NCBI GenBank assembly: GCA_937917475.1
Contig: CALDNF010000134.1
Coordinates: 1-14,527, forward strand
Source: an uncultured Faecalibacterium sp.
Lineage (GTDB): Bacteria > Bacillota > Clostridia > Oscillospirales > Ruminococcaceae
Direction: 5' to 3'
DNA length: 14,527 nt
A model generated the notes under the pieces. The model worked only from the letters and a program-made list of their open reading frames with translations, was not told the origin of the DNA and searched no databases. Of this stretch, positions 1 through 9,170 are shown piece after piece (the stretch's first letter is position 1; every line of letters starts with the position of its first letter). Made by a program: the position numbers and the translations under genes.

Positions 1-68
1 GCTCCGTGACACGCCCACGAAGTGGGATGGAGCGGTGAGAGGTTTATTTCAAAATGGCGGGCCCTGCG
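1..68 (+). repeat. 3' part of intergenic repeat unit (R0)
   Basis: This stretch matches the second half of the repeat unit at 11150-11329: the same GCTCCGTGACACGCCCACG opening, the hairpin CCCAC-GAA-GTGGG, then GTGAGAGG, the motif TTCAAAATGG (48-57) and GGGCCCTGCG. Its 5' half, with the two larger hairpins, lies outside the window. It is the first of ten copies here, all in the same direction as the genes. Confidence 0.85.
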
Positions 69-77
69 GTGCAGGGC
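61..77 (+). promoter_or_regulatory. Hairpin just upstream of the gp10-like gene
   Basis: GCCCTGC-GGT-GCAGGGC is a perfect 7-bp stem with a 3-nt loop. It forms at the junction between the repeat's GGGCCCTGCGG end and the gene's own leader, and ends 11 bases before the ATG at 89. The weak ribosome site (AGGTGGGAG) begins immediately after it. It could modulate initiation on the downstream gene, or be a by-product of the repeat joining this leader. No T-run follows, so it is not a typical terminator. Confidence 0.45.
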
Positions 78-88
78 AGGTGGGAGAT

Positions 89-475
89 ATGGCGAAGATC
101 ATCATCTTCAGGCAGAAGGGGAATTTTGGGAAGACGGAGAAATTTTTGAAGAACGTCCGGGCCGGGAAGCTGGATGCGATGCTGGAGCGGTACGGACAGA
201 AGGGCGTGGAAGCGTTGGCCGCAGCCACCCCGAAAGCCACCGGCACCACGGCGGCCAGCTGGTACTACCGGGTGACGAGAGGGAAAGACCGTGCGGTGAT
301 CACATGGCTGAACTCGAACATCGTGGACGGTGTGCCCATTGCGGTGATCCTGCAATACGGACACGGAACAAGAAACGGCGGGTATGTGGAAGGACGTGAC
401 TACATCAACCCGGCGATGCAGCCGATCTTTGACGAGATCGCAGCAAAGGCATGGGAGGAGGTAAAGCGGGGATGA
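89..475 (+). CDS. HK97 gp10-like tail completion protein
   Basis: This 128-aa protein resembles the HK97-gp10 family of small head-tail joining or tail completion proteins, which sit at the neck/tail-terminator end of siphophage particles. Seen in the sequence: a basic N-terminus, a helical section with LERYGQKGVEALAAA, the sheet-forming segment around ASWYYRVT, the family-typical LQYGHGTRNGGYV near residue 90, and the closing DYINPAMQPIFDEI helix. The ATG at 89 is preceded by AGGTGGGAG; an earlier in-frame GTG at 35 would start inside the repeat and is rejected. The stop overlaps the tape measure start as ATGA, suggesting translational coupling. In most siphophages a tail tube gene and tail assembly chaperone genes stand between gp10 and the tape measure; here they do not, so they must be elsewhere or absent. 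Family assignment is by recognisable pattern, not by search. Confidence 0.75.
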   Translation: MAKIIIFRQKGNFGKTEKFLKNVRAGKLDAMLERYGQKGVEALAAATPKATGTTAASWYYRVTRGKDRAVITWLNSNIVDGVPIAVILQYGHGTRNGGYVEGRDYINPAMQPIFDEIAAKAWEEVKRG

Positions 476-3400
476 GCACGCAGGTAGATCAGCGTGTGGT
501 AGAAATGCGGTTTGACAATGCCCAGTTTGAGAAGGGCACACGCCAGACCATGAGCACTCTGGACAGGCTGAAAGAAAAGCTGCGGATGAAAGGGGCCGAA
601 GAAGGGCTCGAAAATCTTGCCGCAGCCTCGGAAAAAGTGGACTTTGCCGACATGAGCTCGGCACTGGACCGGGTGCAGGTGAAGTTCAACGCCCTTGACG
701 TGGTGGCCATGACGGCCCTGAGCCATATCACCGAGCAGGCGATCCGGACCGGAGAAAAACTGGTGAAGAGCCTGAGCGTGGATCAGGTGGCCTCGGGCTG
801 GGACAAGTACACCCAGAAAGCCGGCTCGGTCCAGACCATCATGAACGCAACTGGTAAGAGCATCGACGAGACGAACAGTTACCTTGCGAAGCTGATGTGG
901 TTTTCGGATGAGACCAGTTACAGTTTTACGGATATGACCAGCGCACTGGCCACTTTGACCAGTAATGGCGGTAAGATCGAGAACCTGATCCCCATGATCG
1001 AGGGCATTGCCAACGCCACAGCGTATGCAGGTAAGGGTGCGACCGAGTTTTCCCGGGTAATTTACAACCTTTCCCAGAGTTATGGCACAGGCGCATTGCA
1101 GTGGATCGACTGGAAGAGCGTAGAGGGTGCAAATGTCAGTTCAGAGCAACTGAAGCAGACCCTGATCGACACGGCGGTAGAGCTGGGCACCTTGAAAGAG
1201 GGAGAAGTGACCACCGGCACCTTTGGCAGTACTTTGCAGAAAAAGTGGGCCACCACCGAGGTGATGGAGAAGGGCTTTGCGAAGTTTGCAGCCCTGACCG
1301 AAGCGGCTTACCAAGCGGTGAACGCCGGTGAATACGACACGGCCAGCGAAGCCATTGAAGCTTTGGCGGACAGTTACGATGATGTTGCAGTAAAAGCCTT
1401 TAAATCCGCACAGGAGGCAAAGAGCTTTGCCGAAGCGATCGACAGCACAAAAGACGCTGTGAGCTCGGGCTGGATGAAGGTCTTTGAGACGCTCTTTGGC
1501 AACAAAGAAGAAGCCACCGACACATGGACTGAACTGGCGAACCGTTTATACGACATTTTCGTACCACCTATTGATGACTTGCAGAAGCGTCTGAAGGGCG
1601 GACTGGACGACGGACTGACCCAGCTGCGGGAGCGACTGGGCGATCAGGCAGACGTGTACACCGAGACCCTGCAAAAGACCGCCATTGCCTCCGGAATGAT
1701 CACCGAGGAGGAGATCGAAGAGGCGGGCAGTTTTGGCAAAGCGTTGCGAAACAGCGGCGTGGATGCAAAGTTCTTACAGAAGAATCTGGAAGAGACCACC
1801 GCTGTCATGAAGGCCCGGCTGGATGCCGGTACCCTGAGCAAGGAGGAGGCAGAATACTGGCAGAGGGACTACGAGGCCCTGCTGAAAGTAAACGAAGCCA
1901 TCCGTGACGGCACGCTGGATCTGGAAGAGTACAGCGGAAAGATGCACGAGCTTTCGGGCCGGGAGCATCTGACCCAGAGCCTGTGGAACCTGTGGGACGC
2001 CATTGAAAAAGTGGTGGGACCCATCGTAGAAGCCTTCCATGAAGTATTTGCCCCAGCCAACAGCAAACAGATCTACAGTTTTGCCGAAGGGCTGGACAAC
2101 CTGACGAAGAAGCTCATCATCAGCGACGAGGCGGCGGAGAAGATCAAAGCGACGTTTACCGCTTTCTTCAAGACAGTGAATGCGCTGCTGACCCCGGTAC
2201 GCCAGCTGGTGAAGCTTGGACAGACGGCGGCTGCGCTTTTGTTGGATGCAGCCAAGCCGCTGGTCAATGCTCTGCTGGGCATCACGGCGGGGCTTGGCGA
2301 ATTTGGAACCGCAGTATCCGAGGCATTGCCCGGACCCGGGAGCTTTGACGAAAAACTGGACGGCATCCGAGCCGCTGCAAAGAAACTGCTGAGTCCACTG
2401 GAAAGTCTGGGAAGTGCCATGAAAGGCACGAAACTGGTTTCCGGGTTTACCAGCTGGTTTGAGGGGTTGGAAAACGGAGAGGGGCTCCTTTCCGGGCTGC
2501 TGAGAAAAACAAAAGAGACCCTGAGCGGAATCTCACCGGTATTTGCATCGATCGCCGAAAAGGGCGCAGTCATGGCCAGTGCACTGGAAACTGCATTTTA
2601 CGGCATCATTACCGGCATCGGAGAGCTTGGGCAGTACGGAAAGGATTTTATCAAGAAGCATCTGCCAACTTTTGATGAGATCGCCGCCAGCATTGCCGAG
2701 ATGCCGAAGCGGATCGGAACGGTATGGAGCGAGTTCAGCACCGGTTTTAAAAAGGACCTCTCCGATCTTGGAGAGAAAAGCGGAGACGCACTGACCCCCA
2801 TCACCGAGTTCTTTACGGCATTGAAAGCCGGGCTTGATTCCGTGAGCGGAACAGACATCTACCGGCTGCTGAGCCTGATCGATGTTGGGCTGATGGCCTA
2901 CTCAATCACGCAGGTGGCAAAGGCGTTCAAGAGTTTCAAGGACCTGCTGAAAGACCCACTGACCAAGTTGCTGGACAGCATGTCGGGCTCCTTCAAAGCA
3001 CTGACCGGGGCGATCAATACCTGGAAGAAAAATCAAAATAACAACTTCCTTAAGGTCATGGCCACCAGTATCCTGATGCTGGCAGGGGCCCTGTACGTCA
3101 TGAGCCTTGTGGATTTTCCCCATCTGGCGGCAGGGGTCGCCGTGATCGGGGCAGCGTTTGTGGCGTTGAACCTGACGGCCCGGAACATCTCGAAGTCCCT
3201 GAGTGACCTTGACAGAAAGAAGCTGGTGCAGCTTTCCGGCGTGATGTTGAGTTTCTCAGCGGCGATCCTTGCCATGAGCATCGGCATTGCAAGCATCACA
3301 AAGAGCATGACAACGCTGACGGAGACACTGACCACCGGCGACGTGGCAGCGAATGTGGCGGCCTTTGCCACCGGCATCATGAGTACCATTGCCCTGATGG

Positions 3401-6400
3401 CAGGACTTGGAAAGGCCGCCAAGCTGCTGGAAGTAGAAGGCGGTAAGGTGATCGGAAAGAACACCCTGCTGCCGATGGCAGTGGAACTTGTTGCCATGGG
3501 GTCAGCCCTCCGGATCGCAGCAAGTGCTGTAAAATCTCTGAGCGAGATCGACCCCGATGCCCTGAACCGGGGCGCAGACGGTGTGATCGTGATGGGGCTT
3601 GCCCTGACCGCCATGGCCGGGGTGATGGCCATGATCCAGAAACAGATCGGGGGCGTGACCGGCTGGGCGGCACCGACGTTCCTTGCGATGGCAAGCGGCG
3701 TGTGGATCATTGCCAAGGCGATGGAAGGACTGGCACAGCTGCCGGACCTGTCGGGCCTTGGTGTGGTGATGATCAATCTGGTCAGCATCATGGCAGGCAT
3801 GGCAATGGTTGCAGCGGCTTCCAGCAAGATGAAACTGAGCAGTGCGGCAGGTGTGATCGCCATTACGGTGGCTGTGACCGGGCTGATGACTGCCATGACG
3901 GCCTTTGCGGCAGTGGTCGCATTGGCAGACAAGAAAGCATTGGCCCTTGGATTTGCGGCCATGCTGACGACACTGGCGGCATTGGCCGGAGCGAGTGCCC
4001 TGATCTCCAAGATCGACACCGTAGCGGCGGCAGCGGCCATGCTGACCATCTCGAGTTCCATGCTTGTGCTGGCGGGGACGGTGGCGGTCTATGCCCGGCT
4101 TGGGATCGGACAGATCGCAAAGGGGCTGACCGCCTGTACTGCAGGGCTTGCCATCATGGGTGTTGCGATTTTGCTGCTCTCGAAAATGGCAGGGGATGCC
4201 CTACAAGCTGCATGGACCATGAAGAGCATGGCGGAAGGGCTGCTGATCTTAGCGGCGGCATGCTATGTATTCAATAACGTGAACTGGCAGGGCGTGGCCA
4301 TTGCGGGCGGTGTGCTGGCAGGATTTATTGCCATCATGCTGGGGACCAGTGCCATCCTGAGCTTCTTCCCGCAATTGGAAATTGGATTGAATCTGCTGGG
4401 AAAGGCGTTCTGGAACTTTTCAAAGTCCATTGGGGTACTGAGCCTTTCCATGGCCGCTCTGGGTGTTCTGGCGTTGTTTGCCGGGCCGGTGTGCCAAGCC
4501 ATCGTCAATGCGGCTCCGGACATTGAAGAAGCACTGATCGCCGTGGTGAAAGTGATCTGCAACGTGATCGTGGAGTGTGCAGAACCGCTGGCAACCGCCC
4601 TTGCTGCACTGGTGATCATTCTTGTGAAAGCCTGTGTCTACGTCATTGAAGGCTTGTGGGTCATGATCGAACCGGCCCTGAATGACCTGTGGGGCAAATT
4701 TACAAACTGGCTTAATAAACACAGCCCGGCATCGGCGGTTGTTGCAGAGATCACCAAGATCCCGGAAGAGATCGTAAAAGCTCTGGGCGGAGTTGGAGAC
4801 CTGCTGTTTGGCGTGCTTACCGGAGATACTACAAAAACGGTGACTTCGGTGATGGACCTATTTCTTGGCGATTTTGCCGATGAAATGCTACATGGTGATA
4901 ACGTCGTAAATGGTTTGATCAAGCAGTTTGTCGGCTTTGGTAAGAATATTATTAGCGGACTTGTGCAGGGAATTCAAAATGGGACCGGCGGGGCCGTGGC
5001 GGCGATGACCAGTTTTTCCAGCACCTTGCTGACCAATTTCCGGAACTTCTGGGGCATCCACTCGCCCTCTGACCTGATGGAAGATCAGGCCCAATACATG
5101 ACCGAGGGCCTTGCGGAGGGCTGGAAGGACGAGCAGAACCAGCAGGAAGTGCTGGACAGACAGGCGGAACTGAACCAGAAAATTCTGGATCAGGCGGATG
5201 ACCTGACCAATGCACTGCGGAACAAGGGACAGGAGGCGTTCAAAGCTTCCTACGAAGCGTTCCACAACGTGGCACTACACCCGAATGACCCGCTGGCAAG
5301 GAGCCGGTACAACGCCAGCCTGAAAGGGACCGATCAGGCCGAAGCAGACAACAAGATGCTGGGCGGATTGGACTACGATGGCATAAAGGCCTCGGAAGTA
5401 GCAAAACGTGCCGTAGCGAAAGTTCTTGGCGTAGTCGATTACGACAAGTGGTCCGGTGACATCGGGGACGCACTGAACAAATATTACCAAGAGCTCTTCG
5501 GCGACAAGAACCCGACCACCCCGGACACCGACAAGACCCCGAAAACCAGCAAGACCAAAGGTTCCTCAGGGAAGACCAAGACGGTGGCGGAGACCATTGC
5601 CGAAAAGTACACGGCGGAGCTGAAGGCCAACAAGTACCTTGCGGACGCTGCCGAGAAGGAGTGGAGCCTGTGGGAGGCCGGAGAAGGCCAGAACGCAGAC
5701 AACGCCGCCTATCTTGCCAAGAAGAGCGAGGCGTTGACCAAGGAGATCGATATCCAGACCGACCGGGTGGACATTGCCAAGCGGCAGTACGAGGAGCTTT
5801 GTGAGAAAGCCGGGGCCGAGGACGACAAGGCCAAAGACGCTTACGCTACATGGCTGGACGAGCAGAAGACCCTGACGAGCCTGAAGCGGGAGAAGTACGA
5901 CAGCCTGTACAAGGAAGTGCTGAGCCGCCTTGACAACGAGGCCGCCACCGCAGACGACGAATACGAGCTGTGGAGCGAGGCCAACACAAAGCGGGCCGGG
6001 CTGGACGAGAAGCAGGCTGAAAAGCTGAAGAACCTTGACCGGAAAATCAAAATACAGACCGATGTGGTGGCACAGGCCGAGAAGAAATACCGCAGCATCG
6101 CCGAGGAGCTGGGGGAGACCAGCCAAGAAGCGAGAGCGGCTTACCGGGAATGGCTGAACGAGCGGACCGAGCAGCAGAAGCTGATGAACGAGCTGGCCGA
6201 GGCGCAGCTGGACTACTACGACCAGCAGATGAGCCGGTACGACGCCGAGCTGAAGCTCATCACCACCCGGCAGGAGACACTGGCCAAGCTGTACGACGAC
6301 GGAAGCCTTTCGTCCCGGCAGGACGATTATCTTGCTGCGGTGGAAAAGTACGGCAAGGACTCGAAAGAGGCCAGGAAGATCGCTGCACAGGGGACCATGA

Positions 6401-7713
6401 GCTCCATCATCAGCGTGGGGACTGCCGTTTCCAACATGAGCTATGCTCTGAAGAAGCTGACCAGCCAGCAGAAAAAGTACGACGAAGTGGTGAAGCAGGC
6501 CGGAGGGAACAAGGACTCCGACGAAGCCATTGAAGCGTATCAGGACCTGCTGGAAATGCGCAGCGGCTTTGTGGGCTTTGCGGAAGATCTGGCGGAGGCC
6601 TTTGATCTGGACGACACCGGCAAGAAGATGATGATGCAGCTGGGGGATGCTCTGGCGAAGAACTGGACCGCTGTTCAAAATGGAATGAACACGGTACTGG
6701 ACAAGGTGAAAGCAGCTCTGCCGAAAGACTGGGCGGAGAAGATCGGGAACCTTGGCGGGCTGTTTGAGCGGGAAGGAGCCGGGGACACAGTGACCTCCTT
6801 CCTTGGTACCATCATGAGTGCGGTACAGGGAGACCTTGGAAGCACCATCACCTCGGCGTTGAGCTTTATCCTGAACATGGCGGGGACCGACTTTGGCAAG
6901 ACCCTGCTGGGGGCCATCGGGGACGGATTTACGCAGGTATTCCCGCAGATCTCGGCCGCCATCGGAGGACTGTTTGCAAACGGACTGAACCTGAGCGGCA
7001 TTGCGGAAGGGTTCGGGGCCATCTTTGCAGGCGGGGCCGGGCTGGAAGGGGTACTTTCGGGCATTGTGGCATTGATCCCGGAACTTGTGCCCATGATCGC
7101 CGTGATCGGTGCCATTGGGGCAGCCATCTGGGCCATCTGCAACTGGGACGAAGTTTCAAAATGGCTGAACGATCTGTGGCAGAACATCTGCAACTTCTTT
7201 AACAGCCTTGGGGACAATCTGGGCGAGATCATCCAGAACATCCTGAAAGGGATCGCCGACCTGTTTGTGGGGTATCTGAAGATCGCCTTCTGGCCGCTGA
7301 CGCTGCTGCTGGGCGGGTTTAAGGACGACCTGAACAAGGAATACCAGCCCAAGGTGAGCCCGGTTGTGGACCTGAGCGATGCCAAGAAGAGTGCCGAATG
7401 GATGAACAGTGCCTTTGCCGCAGAGGGCGGGACCTACAACGCTGCTTCCGGACGGACTGCCGCCCTGAGCACCGGCGTGAAGAGCAGTGCCCAACTGAAG
7501 CAGCAGGCACAGGCAGCACAGGCAGCAGCCCAGAAAACCGACAGCGGCACACAGGTGGTGGAAGCCGTGAACAGCCTTGGAAGCCGGATCGACAGCGTGG
7601 CCGAAGCCGTGAGCAAGATGAAGGTGGTGCTGAACTCCAAACAGCTGGTGGGCGGCATCAAGACCGATATGAACAAGGCCTTACAGAAGGACTACGAGAG
7701 GAGCGGAGGCTGA
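472..7713 (+). CDS. Phage tail tape measure protein
   Basis: This 2413-aa protein fixes tail length and later helps DNA enter the host. The start at 472 follows GGAGG by about 11 bases; an ATG at 451 would lack the site. Approximate layout: residues 1-250 a conserved N-terminal tape-measure region (SVDQVASGWDKYTQKAGSVQ; WIDWKSVEGANVSS); 250-850 mostly helical; 856-1405 a long hydrophobic section with many possible membrane segments; SPAS near 1417 and GIHSPS near 1528, the latter typical of tape measures; a Thr/Lys/Pro linker at 1682-1703; a charged coiled coil at 1705-1930 made of two related copies; a second hydrophobic patch at 2190-2285; and an Ala/Gln-rich tail. At the usual 1.5 angstrom per residue the tail would be roughly 350 nm (inference). 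Three TTCAAAATGG motifs lie inside, at 4973, 6674 and 7155. Confidence 0.93.
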   Translation: MSTQVDQRVVEMRFDNAQFEKGTRQTMSTLDRLKEKLRMKGAEEGLENLAAASEKVDFADMSSALDRVQVKFNALDVVAMTALSHITEQAIRTGEKLVKSLSVDQVASGWDKYTQKAGSVQTIMNATGKSIDETNSYLAKLMWFSDETSYSFTDMTSALATLTSNGGKIENLIPMIEGIANATAYAGKGATEFSRVIYNLSQSYGTGALQWIDWKSVEGANVSSEQLKQTLIDTAVELGTLKEGEVTTGTFGSTLQKKWATTEVMEKGFAKFAALTEAAYQAVNAGEYDTASEAIEALADSYDDVAVKAFKSAQEAKSFAEAIDSTKDAVSSGWMKVFETLFGNKEEATDTWTELANRLYDIFVPPIDDLQKRLKGGLDDGLTQLRERLGDQADVYTETLQKTAIASGMITEEEIEEAGSFGKALRNSGVDAKFLQKNLEETTAVMKARLDAGTLSKEEAEYWQRDYEALLKVNEAIRDGTLDLEEYSGKMHELSGREHLTQSLWNLWDAIEKVVGPIVEAFHEVFAPANSKQIYSFAEGLDNLTKKLIISDEAAEKIKATFTAFFKTVNALLTPVRQLVKLGQTAAALLLDAAKPLVNALLGITAGLGEFGTAVSEALPGPGSFDEKLDGIRAAAKKLLSPLESLGSAMKGTKLVSGFTSWFEGLENGEGLLSGLLRKTKETLSGISPVFASIAEKGAVMASALETAFYGIITGIGELGQYGKDFIKKHLPTFDEIAASIAEMPKRIGTVWSEFSTGFKKDLSDLGEKSGDALTPITEFFTALKAGLDSVSGTDIYRLLSLIDVGLMAYSITQVAKAFKSFKDLLKDPLTKLLDSMSGSFKALTGAINTWKKNQNNNFLKVMATSILMLAGALYVMSLVDFPHLAAGVAVIGAAFVALNLTARNISKSLSDLDRKKLVQLSGVMLSFSAAILAMSIGIASITKSMTTLTETLTTGDVAANVAAFATGIMSTIALMAGLGKAAKLLEVEGGKVIGKNTLLPMAVELVAMGSALRIAASAVKSLSEIDPDALNRGADGVIVMGLALTAMAGVMAMIQKQIGGVTGWAAPTFLAMASGVWIIAKAMEGLAQLPDLSGLGVVMINLVSIMAGMAMVAAASSKMKLSSAAGVIAITVAVTGLMTAMTAFAAVVALADKKALALGFAAMLTTLAALAGASALISKIDTVAAAAAMLTISSSMLVLAGTVAVYARLGIGQIAKGLTACTAGLAIMGVAILLLSKMAGDALQAAWTMKSMAEGLLILAAACYVFNNVNWQGVAIAGGVLAGFIAIMLGTSAILSFFPQLEIGLNLLGKAFWNFSKSIGVLSLSMAALGVLALFAGPVCQAIVNAAPDIEEALIAVVKVICNVIVECAEPLATALAALVIILVKACVYVIEGLWVMIEPALNDLWGKFTNWLNKHSPASAVVAEITKIPEEIVKALGGVGDLLFGVLTGDTTKTVTSVMDLFLGDFADEMLHGDNVVNGLIKQFVGFGKNIISGLVQGIQNGTGGAVAAMTSFSSTLLTNFRNFWGIHSPSDLMEDQAQYMTEGLAEGWKDEQNQQEVLDRQAELNQKILDQADDLTNALRNKGQEAFKASYEAFHNVALHPNDPLARSRYNASLKGTDQAEADNKMLGGLDYDGIKASEVAKRAVAKVLGVVDYDKWSGDIGDALNKYYQELFGDKNPTTPDTDKTPKTSKTKGSSGKTKTVAETIAEKYTAELKANKYLADAAEKEWSLWEAGEGQNADNAAYLAKKSEALTKEIDIQTDRVDIAKRQYEELCEKAGAEDDKAKDAYATWLDEQKTLTSLKREKYDSLYKEVLSRLDNEAATADDEYELWSEANTKRAGLDEKQAEKLKNLDRKIKIQTDVVAQAEKKYRSIAEELGETSQEARAAYREWLNERTEQQKLMNELAEAQLDYYDQQMSRYDAELKLITTRQETLAKLYDDGSLSSRQDDYLAAVEKYGKDSKEARKIAAQGTMSSIISVGTAVSNMSYALKKLTSQQKKYDEVVKQAGGNKDSDEAIEAYQDLLEMRSGFVGFAEDLAEAFDLDDTGKKMMMQLGDALAKNWTAVQNGMNTVLDKVKAALPKDWAEKIGNLGGLFEREGAGDTVTSFLGTIMSAVQGDLGSTITSALSFILNMAGTDFGKTLLGAIGDGFTQVFPQISAAIGGLFANGLNLSGIAEGFGAIFAGGAGLEGVLSGIVALIPELVPMIAVIGAIGAAIWAICNWDEVSKWLNDLWQNICNFFNSLGDNLGEIIQNILKGIADLFVGYLKIAFWPLTLLLGGFKDDLNKEYQPKVSPVVDLSDAKKSAEWMNSAFAAEGGTYNAASGRTAALSTGVKSSAQLKQQAQAAQAAAQKTDSGTQVVEAVNSLGSRIDSVAEAVSKMKVVLNSKQLVGGIKTDMNKALQKDYERSGG

Positions 7714-7716
7714 CCG

Positions 7717-8313
7717 ATGAAACTGCCGGATTATGCGGACGTCTCATTCAAAATAGTTCAAAATGGAAACACCATCCTGAGCGTGAAAGCCTCGGAGATG
7801 GGGCTGATCCCCACCGAAGGGCTGTACCTTGAGCCGTTTACCGAGAAATACAGCACCACGACCGTACCGGAGTACCACGGAATACTGAACCTGCCGAGAG
7901 TAGGAAAGCGGAAGTGGAACACCGTGAGCGGATCGTGGGATTTTTACGTGGAGGACGACGGCGAAGTACACACGATCTGGGATGACTACGGCGACGAACT
8001 GCACGACAGCCTTGCCATCCGCCAGCGATGCGGCATCCCGGAACCGACCGACCTGAGCCGGACCCTTTACCCGGGGAGCGGGAACCATGTGACACACTGG
8101 ATGGTGACCTATTACCGGGTGATGCGGTTTTTGCAGGGGCAGAGACTGCGGGTGGCCATGCTGCTGGGAGGAAGCACCGTGACCGACCTTGAGACTCCGG
8201 AATGGAGCGGAAGGTGCTGGGTATCGGCGGCAAAGCCGGACAGCGACGGACGGATGGTGCTGACCATAAGCTACGAGTTGGACCCTCCGGAAGGGTATGG
8301 AGAAGGAACCTGA
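7717..8313 (+). CDS. Dit-like tail protein, N-terminal domain only
   Basis: This 198-aa protein lies 3 bases after the tape measure stop, behind a GCGGAGG ribosome site. Position and pattern suggest a tail-tip protein related to distal tail (Dit) proteins. It shares with the next gene a strand order that includes a W-x-FY segment (SWDFYVEDD; compare TWYFYADVD), a later GRCWVSAAKPDSDGRM (compare GRVWMSDKPDVDKNHP) and the closing LTISYELDP (compare LAINYRLYP). It lacks the C-terminal domain that its neighbour has. The overall match to known families is weak, so 'phage tail protein' is safe and 'Dit-like' is inference from the paralogy. A tandem pair of TTCAAAAT motifs lies at codons 11-17. Confidence 0.6.
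   Translation: MKLPDYADVSFKIVQNGNTILSVKASEMGLIPTEGLYLEPFTEKYSTTTVPEYHGILNLPRVGKRKWNTVSGSWDFYVEDDGEVHTIWDDYGDELHDSLAIRQRCGIPEPTDLSRTLYPGSGNHVTHWMVTYYRVMRFLQGQRLRVAMLLGGSTVTDLETPEWSGRCWVSAAKPDSDGRMVLTISYELDPPEGYGEGT
7747..7766 (+). repeat. Tandem pair of the TTCAAAATRG motif inside a gene
   Basis: TTCAAAATAGTTCAAAATGG is two direct copies of the 10-base motif found at repeat ends and gene borders in this window. The first copy reads Phe-Lys-Ile and the second is shifted by one base (x-Gln-Asn-Gly), so protein-level selection does not explain both. It lies 30 bases after the gene start. Confidence 0.7.
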
Positions 8314-8314
8314 G

Positions 8315-9166
8315 ATGTATCACTCGATCACATTTACGAAAAACGGAACACGATACAACACATGGGATGACTGGCGGCTGATTGCTGCGAGTGCCCCGGT
8401 GATCGCACCGCCCGTGGAGCGGACCATCCAGCTGAACGTACCGGGCCGGAACGGAAGCGTAGACCTGTCCCAGAGTTTGACCGGACACCCCGTCTTTGAC
8501 GTCCGGGAAGGAACATGGTATTTCTACGCCGATGTGGACACCCTGTGGGACCCGGACAAGGCCTCCCGCCCGGTGGGGCACGGGCTGAGCCGGATGATCG
8601 CCGAGAAGCTGATGGAGTTTTTCAACGATGGGATGTCCGCAGAAGTCCGTTTGGAGGATGACCCGGGATTCTACTACACCGGGCGGGTATGGATGAGCGA
8701 CAAGCCGGACGTGGACAAGAATCACCCGAAGCTGGCCATCAACTACCGGCTGTATCCATACAAATTCCCGGAGTGGTCGGTGGAAAAAGACTGGGTATGG
8801 GATGACTTCAACTTTGAAGGAAGCCCGCTGGCCGTGCCCTACCTGAAAAACATTGAGATCAAGGCGGAACAGAAGAAGGCGTTCTTCCTGCCGCCGAGTG
8901 AGAAGCCTGCGAAAATCAACGTGACTGCAAGCGGGGCGACGTTGTTCTCCCCGGCAAAAGCAGTTTTACGGATGAGCAGGCTGTACCCATACGACGAAGC
9001 GAAGGCAAAAGGGCTGCCTGCAGAAGAGATCAGCCGGACCATCCCGGGGGTGAGCTTATTCCCCATGCAGATCGGCAGCGACCTGCGATACGACGTGTAC
9101 GAGCTGATCTTATCGGCGGCGAAAGACGTTGTGATGAACGTGAGCTACGAGCCGGCGTATTTTTGA
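8315..9166 (+). CDS. Distal tail (Dit)-like protein
   Basis: This 283-aa protein has the usual order of siphophage Dit proteins, which form the ring joining the tail tube to the baseplate hub. Seen: an opening beta strand (YHSITFTKNGTRYNTWDDW), PVIAPPVERTIQLNVPGRNG at residues 28-47 with the characteristic VPGRxG, then DLSQSL, REGTWYFY, and closing strands GRVWMSDKPD and LAINYRLYP. A second domain (about 165-283) ends with LFPMQIGSDL...VVMNVSYEPAYF, as in Dit C-terminal domains. I place the start at 8315 because AGAAGGA (8301-8307) stands 7 bases upstream; the ATG at 8297 has a poorly placed site. The gene begins 1 base after the preceding stop, so the two are probably coupled. It is a longer paralogue of the gene before it. 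It is followed by repeats, not by the hub gene directly. Confidence 0.75.
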   Translation: MYHSITFTKNGTRYNTWDDWRLIAASAPVIAPPVERTIQLNVPGRNGSVDLSQSLTGHPVFDVREGTWYFYADVDTLWDPDKASRPVGHGLSRMIAEKLMEFFNDGMSAEVRLEDDPGFYYTGRVWMSDKPDVDKNHPKLAINYRLYPYKFPEWSVEKDWVWDDFNFEGSPLAVPYLKNIEIKAEQKKAFFLPPSEKPAKINVTASGATLFSPAKAVLRMSRLYPYDEAKAKGLPAEEISRTIPGVSLFPMQIGSDLRYDVYELILSAAKDVVMNVSYEPAYF

Positions 9167-9170
9167 TGTG

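Noticed and set aside
22..399. Alternative open frame overlapping the gp10-like gene
   Set aside because: It starts inside the repeat, has an Arg/Gly/His-rich composition unlike a real protein, and overlaps a gene with a recognisable family pattern.
3033..4061. Long open frame on the - strand (342 aa)
   Set aside because: It lies opposite the tape measure gene, is made mostly of Ala, Met, Ser, Thr and Ile as a mirror of its hydrophobic section, and has no convincing ribosome site or family pattern.
5566..6678. Long open frame on the - strand (370 aa)
   Set aside because: It mirrors the charged coiled coil of the tape measure; its Leu/Val/Gln/His-rich composition is what the opposite strand of such DNA gives.
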